Below, in pieces: positions 10,491-22,548 of a DNA stretch of 64,000 nt. Positions within the stretch are counted from its first letter, which is position 1; each line of letters begins with the position of its first letter. Made by a program: the position numbers and the translations under genes. Source of the DNA: Posidonia oceanica (lineage: Eukaryota; Streptophyta; Magnoliopsida; Alismatales; Posidoniaceae); the NCBI GenBank assembly GCA_037176725.1, contig JAZBRS010000076.1, positions 117,509,001-117,573,000 of the forward strand, in the 5' to 3' direction. The notes beneath the pieces were generated by a model. The model was not told the origin of the DNA and did no database searches. It was given only the letters and a program-made list of their open reading frames with translations.

Positions 10491-11149
10491 TAAAACATTG
10501 ATGAAGCCATGCAGATGCAAATGCAAAGAGAGAGGACAAGAGAAGCGAAAGGAGAAGCAAACAGTGCATGTGTGAGAACAGACACTGTTTAAGGGCCACG
10601 CAGAGTAGGTGTGAAGACCTACAATGGGGAAGATAAGCAAGTGGAAGGATCACCACCATTCTGTAACTGTTTTCTACTAAACCGTCCTACGATATTTCTC
10701 GCACGCTGCCCAAAGCTCGCAGTGCGATCAGATCGTGGGAAAGGGAGAAGAAAGTTGCAATTAGTGGTGAATCCAGGGGAAACACAACACAAAGCACTTG
10801 GGAATACGCGAAAAAGGGGAGCAGAGCTGATAGACAAGAAGAGGAAGTCCTATTCTACATGTTCGGGGAAACAGAAAGTGAAAACGATGCATGCGATGCA
10901 AATGGTGTGCAAATGAATGCTGTGTTGGGGTTCAGGAGGACTGACCTGGGAAATTTGAAGCCTGATCTGAGATTTGTTTGGTCCATGCTGAAGAGCGCTC
11001 CGCCGGGGCCGTCCAGGTAGCTTGGTTGAGAAGATCCAACGGCCGGATCTGAAGATATCTCAACTTCAAGGCGGAGGGGCCAGAACAGTGGAGAAGAATG
11101 GATCTAGGTGTAAAAGGGGTCCTAGGGGTGTGCAAAACAGGTCCTCCCC

Positions 11150-12075
11150 TGTGAATGGGAGCTAAGAGTGTTTAAGTGTGCAAGGAATGCAAAAATGCAA
11201 GAATGCATGAGTGCGATGCATGCAAAATGCAAGAAAAGACCTAAGGATGATTTTTCAGAAAATTGGGGACTTAAATGTAATTTTTGAAAGAATGGGGGTC
11301 TAAATGTAAAGATTTTGAAAAGTTCGGGGCTTTTTATGCAAGGTTTTTGAAAGCTTAGGGGTCTGAATGCAATTTTGCAAGATGCAGGGTTCAAAATGCA
11401 ACCTAATAAGGTAAACATGCACTGGAATAGGCTTTGCAATCATATGGAGGATCTATATGCAATTTTAAAACATGCAGGGGTTGAAATGCAATTTTGTAAA
11501 CAAAATGCAAGCTAAATGCATGCTATGCATGATGCAGAGGACCTATGTGCAAAAATCAGGAAGCAAGAGCTAAGCATGCAATGTAGTGAATGAAGGATGC
11601 AAACAGAATGCTTGATAACAGATCAAAGGACCAACATGCAAATAATGCAAAGATCAGGACTTAACAGCAATTTAATAAGGTAACAGCAAGCATTTAAGTG
11701 GCATTTAACAACTGAAGGACCTAATTGCAAAAATAAAAACATGCTGGGGCAAACAGTAAAGCATAGCAAGCCATGTTGAACCAAGAACGGACTGATATGC
11801 AAATATAACAACTTACTGGACTAGATCTAAAGAAATAAAATTAAACCACAACAGCAGAGGACCATCATGTAATAACAGAAACATGCAGGGCTTAATTTAA
11901 AAGACAGCTAAAGAAAATGAACAGCATGTGGATGTCAGTGCAAATAGGCAAGAATGTAGACTTTAATTGCAATTCAATATGATTTAAAATCAGAATAAAA
12001 TGATTCATAAACTGATCTGGACCTAGATGCAATATTAGAAAGTTATAATGACAGCAATGCAATGCAAGTAAATGT
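11150..12075. repeat. Degenerate TGCA-rich repeat in LTR A
   Basis: Imperfect units of roughly 35-50 bp built on AAATGCAATTTT, a purine run (GGGGTCTA or AGGACCTA) and a short spacer. The same region occurs in LTRs B, C and F. It has no coding potential. Confidence 0.7.
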
Positions 12076-15063
12076 ACTAAGTTAAAAAAAATAAAAGAAC
12101 AGTAGGTAGATGGTTGCTTACAGGGGGTTGCCGGAGCTCGTCAGCGGCTGATCTGGATCGGTGGAGGAGGTGTCGGCGCGGCGCGGGAAGGGTGTGGAGG
12201 AGTTCGGCGAGCTCGTGCGGAGGTGGGGGAGGTCCGGCGAGGCGTCGGCGGCAGCGGAAGCTCGCGGGAGCGTGGTTGCAGTCGAAGCGCCGGCGACCGG
12301 CGCCGGAGAAGAAAGGGACTTCGGCGAGCTCGTGCGGGCAGCACAGGCGACGAAACGCCTCGGGGAAAAGCCGAGGAGCAAGAGGAGGAAGAGGAGAATC
12401 CGGAGGAGGCTTCCTTCACCCCTCACGTGCGCAGGAGATGGCCACCCACCTAGGTGGCTTTCGGCCGGCCGGAGGGAGGTGGGGACGGCGTGGACCGGCA
12501 GCTGCTGCTGCTGGGGAGGCTCGGGGACATTGCCGGAGGACCAAGGAGGAGGACGGAGCTTCTAGAAGCAAGCTCCACAGCCCAGAGCAAGATCTGGTTC
12601 AGATGAGCTCTTGCTGTGAAGGCCGAGGTGGGTACAGCGATGTGTGGCGTTCCAGGCCGAGCCAAGGGCACGGGCGGCTAGGTGGTTGTCTAGGGAGCGT
12701 GTGGGAAGAAGCGGAAGTGGATTCCACTGAGTGTGGAAGAAGTTATGGAGGTTTGGAGTTTTCGGGCAAAAACAGGACCCAAGTGTTTGTAGTGGAATGC
12801 GGTGGCTGTGAGAGGTCTCGTGGTGAGATGTTGGGTGGGTTGTGAAGGTGGGAGGTTGGTGAGTACGATGGTGGAGTTTGGGAATTTTTGGATGCCTGTA
12901 GTGGAAGTTCTTCAATGGAGTATGTGTGTTGGAAGCTTTGGAGAGAAAAATGGGTTCAAGTGGTCTGTTTTTTCGGGAATTCTTGGGTTGCTTGGCTTCT
13001 TTCTTCTGGTGGAGTGCACAAGGGAGAGAGGAAGGTCTGTGGGTGAATTCTGGATCCCTTCTGATCTCTTTTCCCTTGGTTCCACTCGTTTCTTGGGTTA
13101 TGGCTTGGGTTCAGGCACTTGAGTGCCAAGGAGGGGTGGTGGCAGGTCTCTGGTGGCGCGGCCGCGGCGGGCGGCGCATGCCGGTCTGGGCTGGTGCAGG
13201 GGCGTGCAGATGGTTAGGTCTGGTGGTGTGTGCAGTGGGTTGGGAGTAGGGTGGCTGAAGACAGAGAGGAGAAGGAGAAAGAGGTCTGCTGTAACAGAGG
13301 GGAGAAGGGAAAGAAATCAAAAAAAAAAAAAATAAATAAAAATAAAAAGGAAGAAGAAGAAATAGGAAAGAAAAAGAAAGAAGAAAAAAAGAAGGAAAAG
13401 ATTAAGTTTTTGTTTCTCTTTTTTTGGATTTGTTTCAAAGCATAATGTTTGTTTTTTTTTTTTTTAATTCTCTTTTTTCTTGATTACTCTTTTGAATTTG
13501 TTAATGGTTTCCTTCTTTTAAGTTTTTCTTTTTTTGATTGTTTTAATTGTTTAAACTTCTCTTTTGATTTAAGTTTTTAGGATTTAAGTTTTCTTTAAAT
13601 TGTTTTTTTGATTTTGTTGGTTAAATTCTTTTTAATATTTTTTAGTTAAGTTTTCCTTGTTAAATTTTTCTTGTTAAGTTGGGATTTTTAATTAGGCTTT
13701 TTTGATGGGTTGCTTTTTAATTAGTTAGGAGGAGTTTTAAGTTTTTTGATTTTAGTTTTTTCTTAAGTCTTTTTTAAATTGCTTTTTGATTTTGTTTGTT
13801 AAGTTTTTGTTGTTAAGTTTTTTAATTAAATGTTTTTAAATTGTTTCAAGTTTTTTGATTGTTTCTTTTAGATTTGTTAAGTGTCTTTTAATTACTTGTC
13901 TTAATGTTTTTAATTGTTTTCTTCTTCTTTTTTTTTTTATGATTTGTTTTTTGATTATTTTTAATGAGGTTTTTACTTTTGGTTTGTTTTGATTATATTT
14001 TGGTTTTTTGCTTGATTTTATAGCATTTTCCTTTGTTTGTTTTGTATTTTTTTTAGATTGCATTCTTAGTTTCTCTTTTTAGTTGGGTTTAGTTAGTTTT
14101 TTGTTTTTAATTGTTTGTTTAAGTTTTTAATTATTTATTTTTAGGGTTTTGATTTGTTTCTCTTTTGTTTTAGAGTTTTAAAGGTTTTTTAAGGTTTTTT
14201 AAGGCTTTAGTGGAAGAGAGGAAAAGAAGGGGAAAAGGAAAAAGAAAAGGAAGAAATGGAGGAATAAATAGGAAAGAGAGGAGTTGAAGGAAAGTAATTT
14301 TTTGAAAATCAAAGAAAATGGTAAAAATAAGATAAAAATAGGAATAAGGTTGAGAACAGATGGAAGCACAAGGGGGGCCCACAGCCACTCAAAAAAGAGG
14401 GAGAAAAGGAGGTGAAAAGAAGGAGGATAATCAGGAGAGAGAGAGGAGAGAGGAAAGGATAATCCAAGAGAGAGAAAAGGATAATTTGGGCAAAAGGAGG
14501 TTTTAGAGGTTTCGAAAAGGAGTGAAATTTGGCAGGTGTGCAGTCTAGTGTCTCTAATCTTGATCCTAGAGTTTTGGTTTGGTTTTGAGAAAGCTTTGGA
14601 AGGGTTTTGAGGTGTAGAAAAAGGGTAGTTTTGCCTAAGTTTCCTAGGGTTTTTGGGGGTGGTTTTGGTTTGAAAGTTTCTAGGATTTTTGGTGGGTTTG
14701 TTAAGTCAGGGATGGTGAGTTTTTCTATGATTTTTGGTTAGTTTTCGGGTTCAGGAAAGGGGTGTAATCTTAGGTTGAGTTTGGGCTTGTTTTGGAGGGA
14801 AAGAGAAAGGGAGAGGTGTGGATTTGGACCTGCATTTGGATGGTTTTAGGGTAAGGTCTTGGATGGGTTTTGGGGTAAGGTTTTGAGAGGGTTTTGGGGT
14901 GGTTCTCTGGGTTAGAAGATGGGTGTAGTTCTAGGTTTGGTTTTGAGGTTTGAGGTGGGGTTTTGATTTGAAAGGAAGGGTGAGGAGAAAGGTGTAATTT
15001 TGGGTTTTTCCTAGCCACCAGAGAGACCTGCCAATTCAGCCTTGTCGAAATGGGGTGTCAATA

Positions 15064-15743
15064 GTCATGATACCACGACCGCTCCTCTACTGAATCTACC
15101 TCCTCTATGTTCATGCAATGTGCAGGCTGCTCTATGCGGGTAACTGACACATCTACTGCATTGTCTTCAGGGATACTGAGCTAGGATACCAAGGTTTCTA
15201 GTGCATCTGCATACGCGTTCTTTGCTCTGTTCATGTATGTGAAGCTGATGCTCCCAAAGTCTTCTATTAGCTTCAGCAGATGTTCGTGATATGGCACAAG
15301 TTTCGGATCCTTTGTCTTCCAGTCGCCATTCACTTGAGAGATCACCAGCATGGCATCGCCGTGCACATGCAACTTCTGTGCCTTATGCTCGAGGGCGACT
15401 TTAATCCCAAGATGCACGCTTCATACTCTGCTTTGTTGTTTGTGCATGTGAAAGTCAACTTCCTCGCAAAAGGAATCATCTGTCCCTGGGGCGTGGTCAG
15501 CATTGCGCCTACGCCTCGGCTCTTCTTGTTGACAGTGCCATCAAAGTACAGCTACCATTGCTCCTGGTCCTCAGGGTCTTTCTCTTCAGAGTCCTCCATT
15601 GCAAAAAGGATGTCCTCGTCAGGGAACTGCGTCTGGAGTGGCTGGTAATCAGGCAGAGGAAAATCAGCAAGGTGATCTGCCATGGCCTGGCCCTTTATGG
15701 ATTTCTGTGTGACGAAGGTGATGTTGTACTGAGATAACAACAC
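15064..15743 (-). pseudogene. Element B second RNase H of pol, cut by element A
   Basis: This is the same archaeal-type RNase H as in element A. Seen are LYFDGT, CTNN, a YEACILG-type segment at the frame join, HGDAMLVISQVNGDWK and YADAL. A TAG stands in front of the LYFDG strand where A has Gln, and another stop lies near 15181. The reading frame continues towards integrase but ends abruptly at 15063, where the LTR of element A begins. Upstream it joins the degenerate RNase H1 through ADHLADFPLPDY. The rest of B's pol, its integrase and its 3' LTR are expected to the left of the window. Confidence 0.82.
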
Positions 15744-16175
15744 CTACCACTTGACACATCTGCCCACCATAACCGGCTTCTGAAAGAGGAACTTGATAGG
15801 ATCATGCCAGCACAAGAGCTGAACTGGATATGCCATCATGTAATGCCTTAGTTTCTGTGCTGCCCAGACAAGGGATAGGCAGGTCTTCTCTATTGGGCTG
15901 TACCTGGCCTCGCATTCATTAAATTTCTTGCTCAGGTAATAAATGGCATGCTCCTTCCTACCAGATTTGTCATGTTGGCCCAAGACGGTGCCCATGGAAT
16001 GCTGCATGGTAGAAAGGTAAAGAAGCAAAGGTCTCCTTGGCGTGGGAGGAACCAGGACAGGAGGTTTGCTCAGAAGCTGCTTGATTTTATCAAATGCATC
16101 CTGGCACTCCTCGCTCCAGTTGATTTGTGCATTCTTCTTCAGGAGCTTGAATATTGGCTCGCAGATGGGCGTAAG
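15744..16175 (-). pseudogene. Element B first RNase H (RT-linked, degenerate)
   Basis: Homologous to the RNase H1 of element A, with LYLSTMQ...GTVLGQ, AIYYLSKKF, RYSPIEK and HYMMAYPVQLL. Again the position of the first catalytic Asp holds Ser, so this loss predates the two copies. The segment is broken by a stop before MLLSQYNITF. It follows the RT connection region without a gap. Confidence 0.8.
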
Positions 16176-18147
16176 CTATGCAATGAAGCGACTGATATAC
16201 TGTAAACGCCCAAGTAGGCCTCGAACCTGCTTTTCAGTCCTGGGGGGTGGCACGTCCACGATGGCTTTTGCTTTCATCGGGTCCACTTCAATCCCCCTCT
16301 GGCTAACAATGTAGCCCAGAAGTTTGCCAGATGATACCCCAAACACGCATTTACTGGGGTTAAGCCTCAGTTTGTACTTCCTCAAGCAGTCAAAGAGCTT
16401 CTTCAGACAGGCAAGGTGATCTTTAGGCTCTTTGGTTTTGGCATTCATGTCATCTACATAGACCTCCACTTCTTAGTGCATGAGGTCGTGGAAAAGTGTA
16501 GTCATGGCCCTCTGATAGGTTGCGCCAGCATTCTTCAGCCCAAACGGCATAACTTGATAACAGAAGACCCCCCAGGGGGTGATGAATGAAGTCTTTTCCA
16601 TGTCTTCTTCTACCATTTTGATCTGATTATAGCCAAAGAAGCCGTCCATAACGGATAGCATCTTGTGGCCTGCAGTGTTGTCGACTAGGACGTCAATATG
16701 AGGCAATGGGAAATCGTCCTTGGGACTTGCCTTGTTCAGGTCCCTGTAGTCGATACATATCTGGATCCGGCCATCCTTCTTGGGCACTGGCACAATGTTC
16801 GCAAGCCACTCAGGATAAAGAACGACCTCAGAAAGTTGACACTGAGCTGCTTCATTATCTCTTCTTTGATCATGAGCAGCCACTGTGGTCGCCATCTTCT
16901 TAGCTTCTGCTTTACTGGCTTGGCATCTGGATTCAAGCGCAAGTTATGGACTACTATTTCGACATCGAGGCCAACAATGTCTTCATAGCTCTAGGTGAAG
17001 ACATTTGCATACTCTTTCAGAAATGCAATGAACTCTGTTCTGGCCTGGGGCAATAATAGGGCGCTGATGTGAATTTCTCTGGTTTCCTCGGCTGTGCCGA
17101 TGTTAACAACCTCTGTCTCCTCTTCGACATGAAGGTTGGGGCCTTCTGGATCGTCGTCATAGGGCCGAAACTCAGGCGATGGTCCATCATTCTCATCCTC
17201 GCTTGCTTCATCTTCTTCTCTGTATGCAACAAGTTCCAAGAGGATCTCCTTTTCGAAGGTAGGGTTTGTTATGTCAAAGGAGTGTAGATGTTCTGCTTCT
17301 TGGCCCTGTGACGCTTCAGGATGGTCACACCAACTCGAGTGTTTCTGTATCCTCGATGCGTGACTTCTGTCCTGGCCACTTCCTCTATCTACTCTGCTGC
17401 TGATGGCACTGCCACTAACTCTACCACTGCTGGCTCTGCTGATTCAGCTGATTTTGTCACTGTCTGTACTGCCGATGCTTCCCCCTCCATGCTCCTTCTT
17501 GCGGAGGGTATATCAGACTGGTGGCCAATCGGGGTATTGCTGGAGTGAGGCATGTGTTGCACCTACCACCTAGACCCGCCTTGTGGCTGCAAAGTGATCA
17601 GTTCATCCGGTCTAGTGGGGGTCACTACCGCTGAGTCTTCTTCAATGACCATGATAGAGGCATGGTCCTTCTGCAGGAAGGAGTTCGTAGCCACGACCTT
17701 CCCCTTCTTCACGGCCACCTGATAGGCTACCAGGTCCTCTGTTAGTGACGTGAGCTGTTCTTCGTATAACAGCTCTAAGTCTCCCATCCACGCGTCGACC
17801 TGGGCCTCGGCGGCCGCTCCTTCCTTCTCATCCGAGGGTGAGTCGACGTAGTAAGCGCCGGGGGCCTCTGGCTTTGGCCCGGCTGCTAGATGTACCACGG
17901 TTCTGGGTGCTTGCTTTGGCTGGCCTGTGGGCATGGCAGATTGCGGTAGCTTGATCATCAGTGATCCAAACAGATTGGTCAGTAGCACCGCTGATGGGTG
18001 CACTGCCAAAGTCACTGTCGCAGCTGGAGGGGAGGCGAAGCTGCTCTTCTGGGAGACCAATGGCTGGGAGGTTGTGCTGTTCAACAGGGCCTCTGGTTCT
18101 CGTTGTGATGGTGATTGACGGCCTCTGACGCCATGTGGGCCTGCCAC
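16176..18147 (-). pseudogene. Element B reverse transcriptase and N-terminal pol region
   Basis: Contains YYVDSPSDEKEG, FRPYDDDPEGPN, PVKQKLRRWRPQW, DYRDLNKASPKDDFPLPH, GYNQIKM, TPWGVFCYQVMPFGLKNAG and the catalytic YVDD box (about 16452-16463). It parallels element A but is broken at other places: a 1-base deletion near 17305, another near 16830, and a TAA where A has a Gln codon just before EVYVDD. As in A, the first part lies in the -1 frame relative to gag-pro. The stretch from GYNQ to MPFGLKN is intact here while A carries two stops in it, so the two copies decayed independently. Confidence 0.86.
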
Positions 18148-20082
18148 GAGAGTTGATCTTCTGAGACAGGAGGATGTGTGACTGACTGAGCCAACGGTGT
18201 TGCTTGTGATGTGGCTACTGAAATAGGCTGAGTCGTGCTGCTGACTGAACTCAATGACTGACCCGCCAGAGAGGGTGACAGTTGTACTGATGCGACAGTG
18301 GCCGCGGGCAGACTGGCTAATTGTGCCTGAGCTGGTGTCTTTGACCTTAGAGCTGTTTTTGCTGGCATCGATGACGCTGACAAGACTGCAGGAAGATCAG
18401 AGACTGTCAAATCTATCAAGGGGTCTGCCAAATTTGCTGCTTTATGATCTGTGGAGGGAAGGGCCAGACAAACCGACTGAGGTGCTGCTGAGCTGAGCTG
18501 GATTTTGCTGCAGGTTCGGGCTGCCCCTACTGTGCCAGACTGCTCCTCATCTAAGTAGTAGTCCTCAATGCAGACCTAGTCTTCTCCCAGCAACGGAGGA
18601 CTTCGGCATGGCTCCGACTGCACTACGGCTTGAACTGTGCTTGAACCCAGGATACCTGCACTGGTGAAGTTAGCGAGGTCCTAGGGAATGATCATTCTTC
18701 GATTCTTCGGTTGCGGGCGCTTACTTTCATCGGCCTGCGGGTCGTATCTAAGACCCTCATTGTCTCTTCGCTTCTTTGCCACGATCGGCTCAGTGATTCC
18801 CTGGCTGTATCGCCCGAGCGGCATCCCCTTGACGTAACCCCACCTGTGATAGACGTTCTCGACCATCTGAAAAGAGTTATTGTGAACGGCCAAGGAGTTG
18901 ACACGTTCAAGATCTGGCAAAAAGTTAACCGGCTTGCACCGATTAACATGGTATAAAGCATCGGAGGGTTTGGGGTCAAAAGGGACAGTCTGTGAAGAGA
19001 CAGAGGAGACTGCCTCGATCCGCTCCTTCTCATAGTTCTCCGCCATAACAACGATGACATCGTCGCCTCGACGGAACTTGATCATGCGATGGAGGGTTGA
19101 GGGGATAACCTGATGCTTGTGGAGCCAAGGGCGCCCAAGCAGAAAGTTGAAGTTAGGCTCCAAGTCAACGACGTAGAATCCCACATCGAATGTGACCGGA
19201 CCAATGATAAGAGGAATAATCAAAATCCCTAGAGCGTCATGGTGGGTTTTATCAAAAGCTGTCATTCCCTTTACAGCCGGAGTAATGTCCTCGGCCTTGA
19301 ATCCGAGCCTAGTTGCTGTTTGCAAGGGATAGACGTTAAGGCCTGACTCATTATCGACCAGCGCAAGGGGAATGCGAAAGTTCTTGAATTGTACCGTGAC
19401 GAACAAGGGTTGGTTATGATTAATCCCCGCCGGAGGCAACTCATCACTCGTGAAAGTGATGACCTGGGGTTCCGCAATCGTTCCAACCATGCTTTCCAAG
19501 GCGGCAGGTTCTATGGTTTGGGACACATGGGCAGCTTGGAACACGCGAAGAAAAGCCTCACGGTGTTCGGCAAAAGTGTGTATCAGGTCCTAAATGGATA
19601 TGTCGGCTTTAACCTTTTTGAGTTGGGAAGTAATATTGGCCTTGGGTTGGCCCTTCTTGGTGGTAGGAAGTGTGGCTTTGGGGACAGGTTCAGCTATGGT
19701 GGGTACAAGAGGCTGGCCTGATGGTGGCAGGGTTGCAGGTTGGCCTAAGGGAAGAGGTGCTGTAGGTTCTGGATGACTAGGTCTAGCCACTGGTGCTGGG
19801 GGTTTGTAGGCCCTCCCCGATCGCGTCACTTCCGCACACATTTCTGTGGCGTAGCTGTAAGGTACGCGATGGGTGTCCTGAGTTAGGTTGATAACCACGG
19901 GAGCGCATGCAGCGAGCACGAGAGGGGCTACAGGGGGTGCCTATTGGTTGAGGAAGGTATGGACAAGGGGATTGCTGGGAAAGCAAAGGGGGTGGAGACT
20001 GAGGTCTTGCTAACAGGTGCACGGGAGACCCTAGCTGAGGCCTGGCTAGGAGATGCACTGGGGATGCTGGCTGAGGGTTACC
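18081..20082 (-). pseudogene. Element B aspartic protease, G-patch-like tail and linker
   Basis: Parallel to element A's protease. The active-site loop at 19344-19355 reads DNES instead of DNGS, a Gly-to-Glu change from a single G-to-A that should abolish activity. FNFLLGRPWLHKH is intact. The G-patch-like tail is complete (YVKGMPLGRYSQGITEPI) and is followed by a basic, then Ser/Thr-rich linker. Its frame ends inside the overlap with pol (18081-18147). Stops interrupt the Pro-rich linker between gag and protease. Confidence 0.83.
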
Positions 20083-22548
20083 TAGTGGTGAACTGGGGCT
20101 TGAGCCTGAGGAAGCATGGTGGCTGGTGCAGAAGAACACTCTGGCCTAGCGTGCGGTCGGATCATATGAACGCCCGACTCGGAGCCGGCGACAGCTGCAA
20201 GATAAAGGGAGACTGGAAAGGGAGTAGAAACATCATGGATAAGCTCAGAAGGGTCTACCACAGATGTGGGAGATCCGGAAGGGAAAAGAGAATGGATTCC
20301 TAAGGTTCCTGTGCCTCCCGAGTAGGAGTGCTCTGGTAGGGGCTGGTGGACAATATTAGCTGGGGTAGATGCTGATGCAGATGCATGAGATGGTGTAGAA
20401 GTGGATGCCTCGTGCGTGTCGATCACAATCGTTCTCGATTCGATCAAGTCCTAGATAGCATTCCGGAGAGTGTAGCAACTATCAGTCGAATGCTCGACGC
20501 TTCGATGAAAATTGCAGAAAAGGTTCGCCTTAAACCAATGCGGTAGTGGGTTTGGTGGCAGGTGAACCTCCAGAAACTTCAGGAGCGACGCAACCTTCGG
20601 GAGGACGGCATTTAGCGGTTCCACCAGTGGGGCGAGCTTCCGCTTCTCAATGGGTGGCCATCTCGGCCTCTGGAATTGTCCTTGCTGAACCGGTACGGTA
20701 GGATAGACCGATCGAGCGGTGGTAGTGATCTGTGGTGTTGGGTGTGCCCTAGGTGCAGGTGCGTAAAAGATCTGAGGAGGGGCAGGCCGAGACGCCAGAT
20801 GAACAGGCGCAGCAGGAGAGTCGACGTATGCAACATTGGGTTTCGGCGGATCCTTCTTCTTGGGACGATTGTTGTTGATGTCGTTGTTGTTGGTGGTGGT
20901 GCTGCTGCCGCTGCTGTTATTGCTGGCGGGGGCCTGCTTGGTAAGCACAGAGAGTGCGGGGAAGTTGCCACTCCGCAACGAACTCTCTACGCGAGTGCCA
21001 GCTCGGATCAATGCAGTGAAGGTCGTGACGGGTTGGACGCTAAGCAGAGCTTCGGTGGATGGCTGCGCCCCTTTAATAATGATCTCGATAGACTCCTCGT
21101 CAGAGGGCCTATCTCGAACCTGTGAAGCAAGGGCGTGCCAGCGACCGACGTACTCCCTGAACAGCTCGCCCGGATTCTGCTTGGTTGCGACCAGGTCTGT
21201 GCGCTTTGGGACCAGATCGAGGTTGAAGGAATATTGTTCCAAGAATGCCTGGCTTAGGTCATTCCAAGTCTTGATCGCAGACATGTCAAGTGACGTGAAC
21301 CACTTGAGGGCTGGACCAGACAGACTCTTTTGGAACAGGTGGATCAGCAACCTCTCGTCAGCCTGAAGTTAGGTGAGATCACCGCAATATGCCTTCAAAT
21401 GGGCTATGGGGCAGCCCCTACCATCATACTTCTCAAAGTCCGGGATCTTGAACTTTGGAGGGAGTACCGCCTCTGGGAAATAGCAGAGGTCCCGGAACTA
21501 GTAGGTCTGGTGATCCATACCCTGCACCAGACGTAATGCTTTCTCCAGAACATCCATCTTGTTATTGATGGGGTCTAGAATAGCTGCCACAAGTGATGGG
21601 GTATGGAATAGCCACCACAGGTGATGGGGTAGCGGGGGTAGGGACCACGTATACCGATTGGGTCGCACCAAGGTGCTCCTCCGGATCCACCATCACATCG
21701 CCTGGTGATGCAATATGATGGCTGGCATACCCGTGCTGTGGTGGAGTGTAAGGGGGAATGCATGCTGAGTTCTGAACTTGATGCAAGGGAGGCGGATAGA
21801 TGATATGCTGTGCAGTGGGTGCAGAATGTTGGAGCAGCAGCGGCCGCACCGGTGCAGTGCCGGACGACAGGCCTACGGGGTACTGCGCTCCAACCAGTCC
21901 GAAGGACTAGCCACCAGGTGGCAGAGGTGCATGCTGTGTGTGGTGTTGTGCAGATGCAAGAGGTAGGATACGTGCCCCCACTGTCGGAACTGTGAGCAGT
22001 TGAGACGATGGTCTAGGCGGAAGTGTAGAATGAAATACATGATATGCGGGAGCAGGCCACACAGGAATCTCAGGACCAACAGGAAAGGAAGAAGGGCAGA
22101 CTGATAGGGCCATACCCTGCAGCCACTGGATAGTGTCCATCAGATGCTGGTACTGCTCTTCAGGTGTCCCATCAGTGGGAACACTGAATTGCAGTGTCGG
22201 TGAGGGGCCAGAGCCAAGAGATCTAGACTGTCCAGAAGATTGAAGTCCTATGGCAAGAGTCGCCGCAGCAGCAGAAGGGGTGTCAAAAGTGACGAATGCC
22301 TGAGAAGGTGGGGTCAGAGGCACCTCCAGAATGCGAGTGGTGGTCATCAAGATAGACTCGGCGACTAGATCCAGAGGAGCGAACGTCTGCCAATGTCCTA
22401 CAACATACTAGGGTGCCCTAGGCGATAGAGGGGGAAACCTTGGTGTCATAAGGGGCACAAAAGGGTTGGAAGCGGGAGTCAGATAGACCGGAGCAGAAAC
22501 TACTTCTGAGGTAAGGGTAAGCAGGGGTTCGATGGTGCGCTGGGCCAT
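20082..22548 (-). pseudogene. Element B gag
   Basis: Structural protein, same layout as copy A. The probable ATG lies at 22546-22548 (MAQRTIEP). A Pro-rich N-terminal region is followed by a capsid-like domain (LIHLFQKSLSG, ALKWFTSLDMSAIKTW, FREYVGRWHALASQ), an Asn/Ser-rich stretch and the CNFHRSVEH...C knuckle. In this copy gag and protease share one frame through AAVAGSESGVHMI, which suggests a single ancestral gag-pro polyprotein. Several stops break it, including a TAG after PLPPGG where copies A and F have CAG. Confidence 0.84.

Larger units (their letters stand above)
9081..15063 (-). mobile_element. 5' LTR of element A (5,983 bp)
   Basis: The LTR reads from 15063 (TATTGACACCCC, one change from the family's TGTTGACACCCC) to 9081 (GATTACTACA). 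Blocks from its 3' end upward: a U5-like region with a conserved block at 9391-9479; a 30-bp minisatellite at 9841-10490; a TGCA-rich degenerate repeat at about 11150-12075; a GC-rich section at 12110-13250; a purine tract and then a T-rich section at 13260-14200; and a purine-rich section up to about 14520. Immediately beyond 15063 the RNase H region of element B starts in mid-reading-frame, so A was probably inserted there. The expected 5-bp duplication (GTCAT at 15064-15068) cannot be checked because the other end of A is outside the window. Confidence 0.88.

Noticed and set aside
9581..10659. Long reading frames of 260-334 codons with 10-residue repeats
   Set aside because: They are the translation of the 30-bp minisatellite, open in several frames on both strands. 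They have no start context, and equivalents occur in every LTR copy.
12114..13122. Reading frames of up to 243 codons in the GC-rich section of LTR A
   Set aside because: High GC content removes stops. The frames are Arg/Gly/Ser-rich, are not conserved in frame between LTRs A, B, C and F, and lie inside an LTR.
13420..14200. T-rich section as a possible intron or matrix-attachment region
   Set aside because: It is a standard block of the long LTRs. There is no independent evidence for either role.
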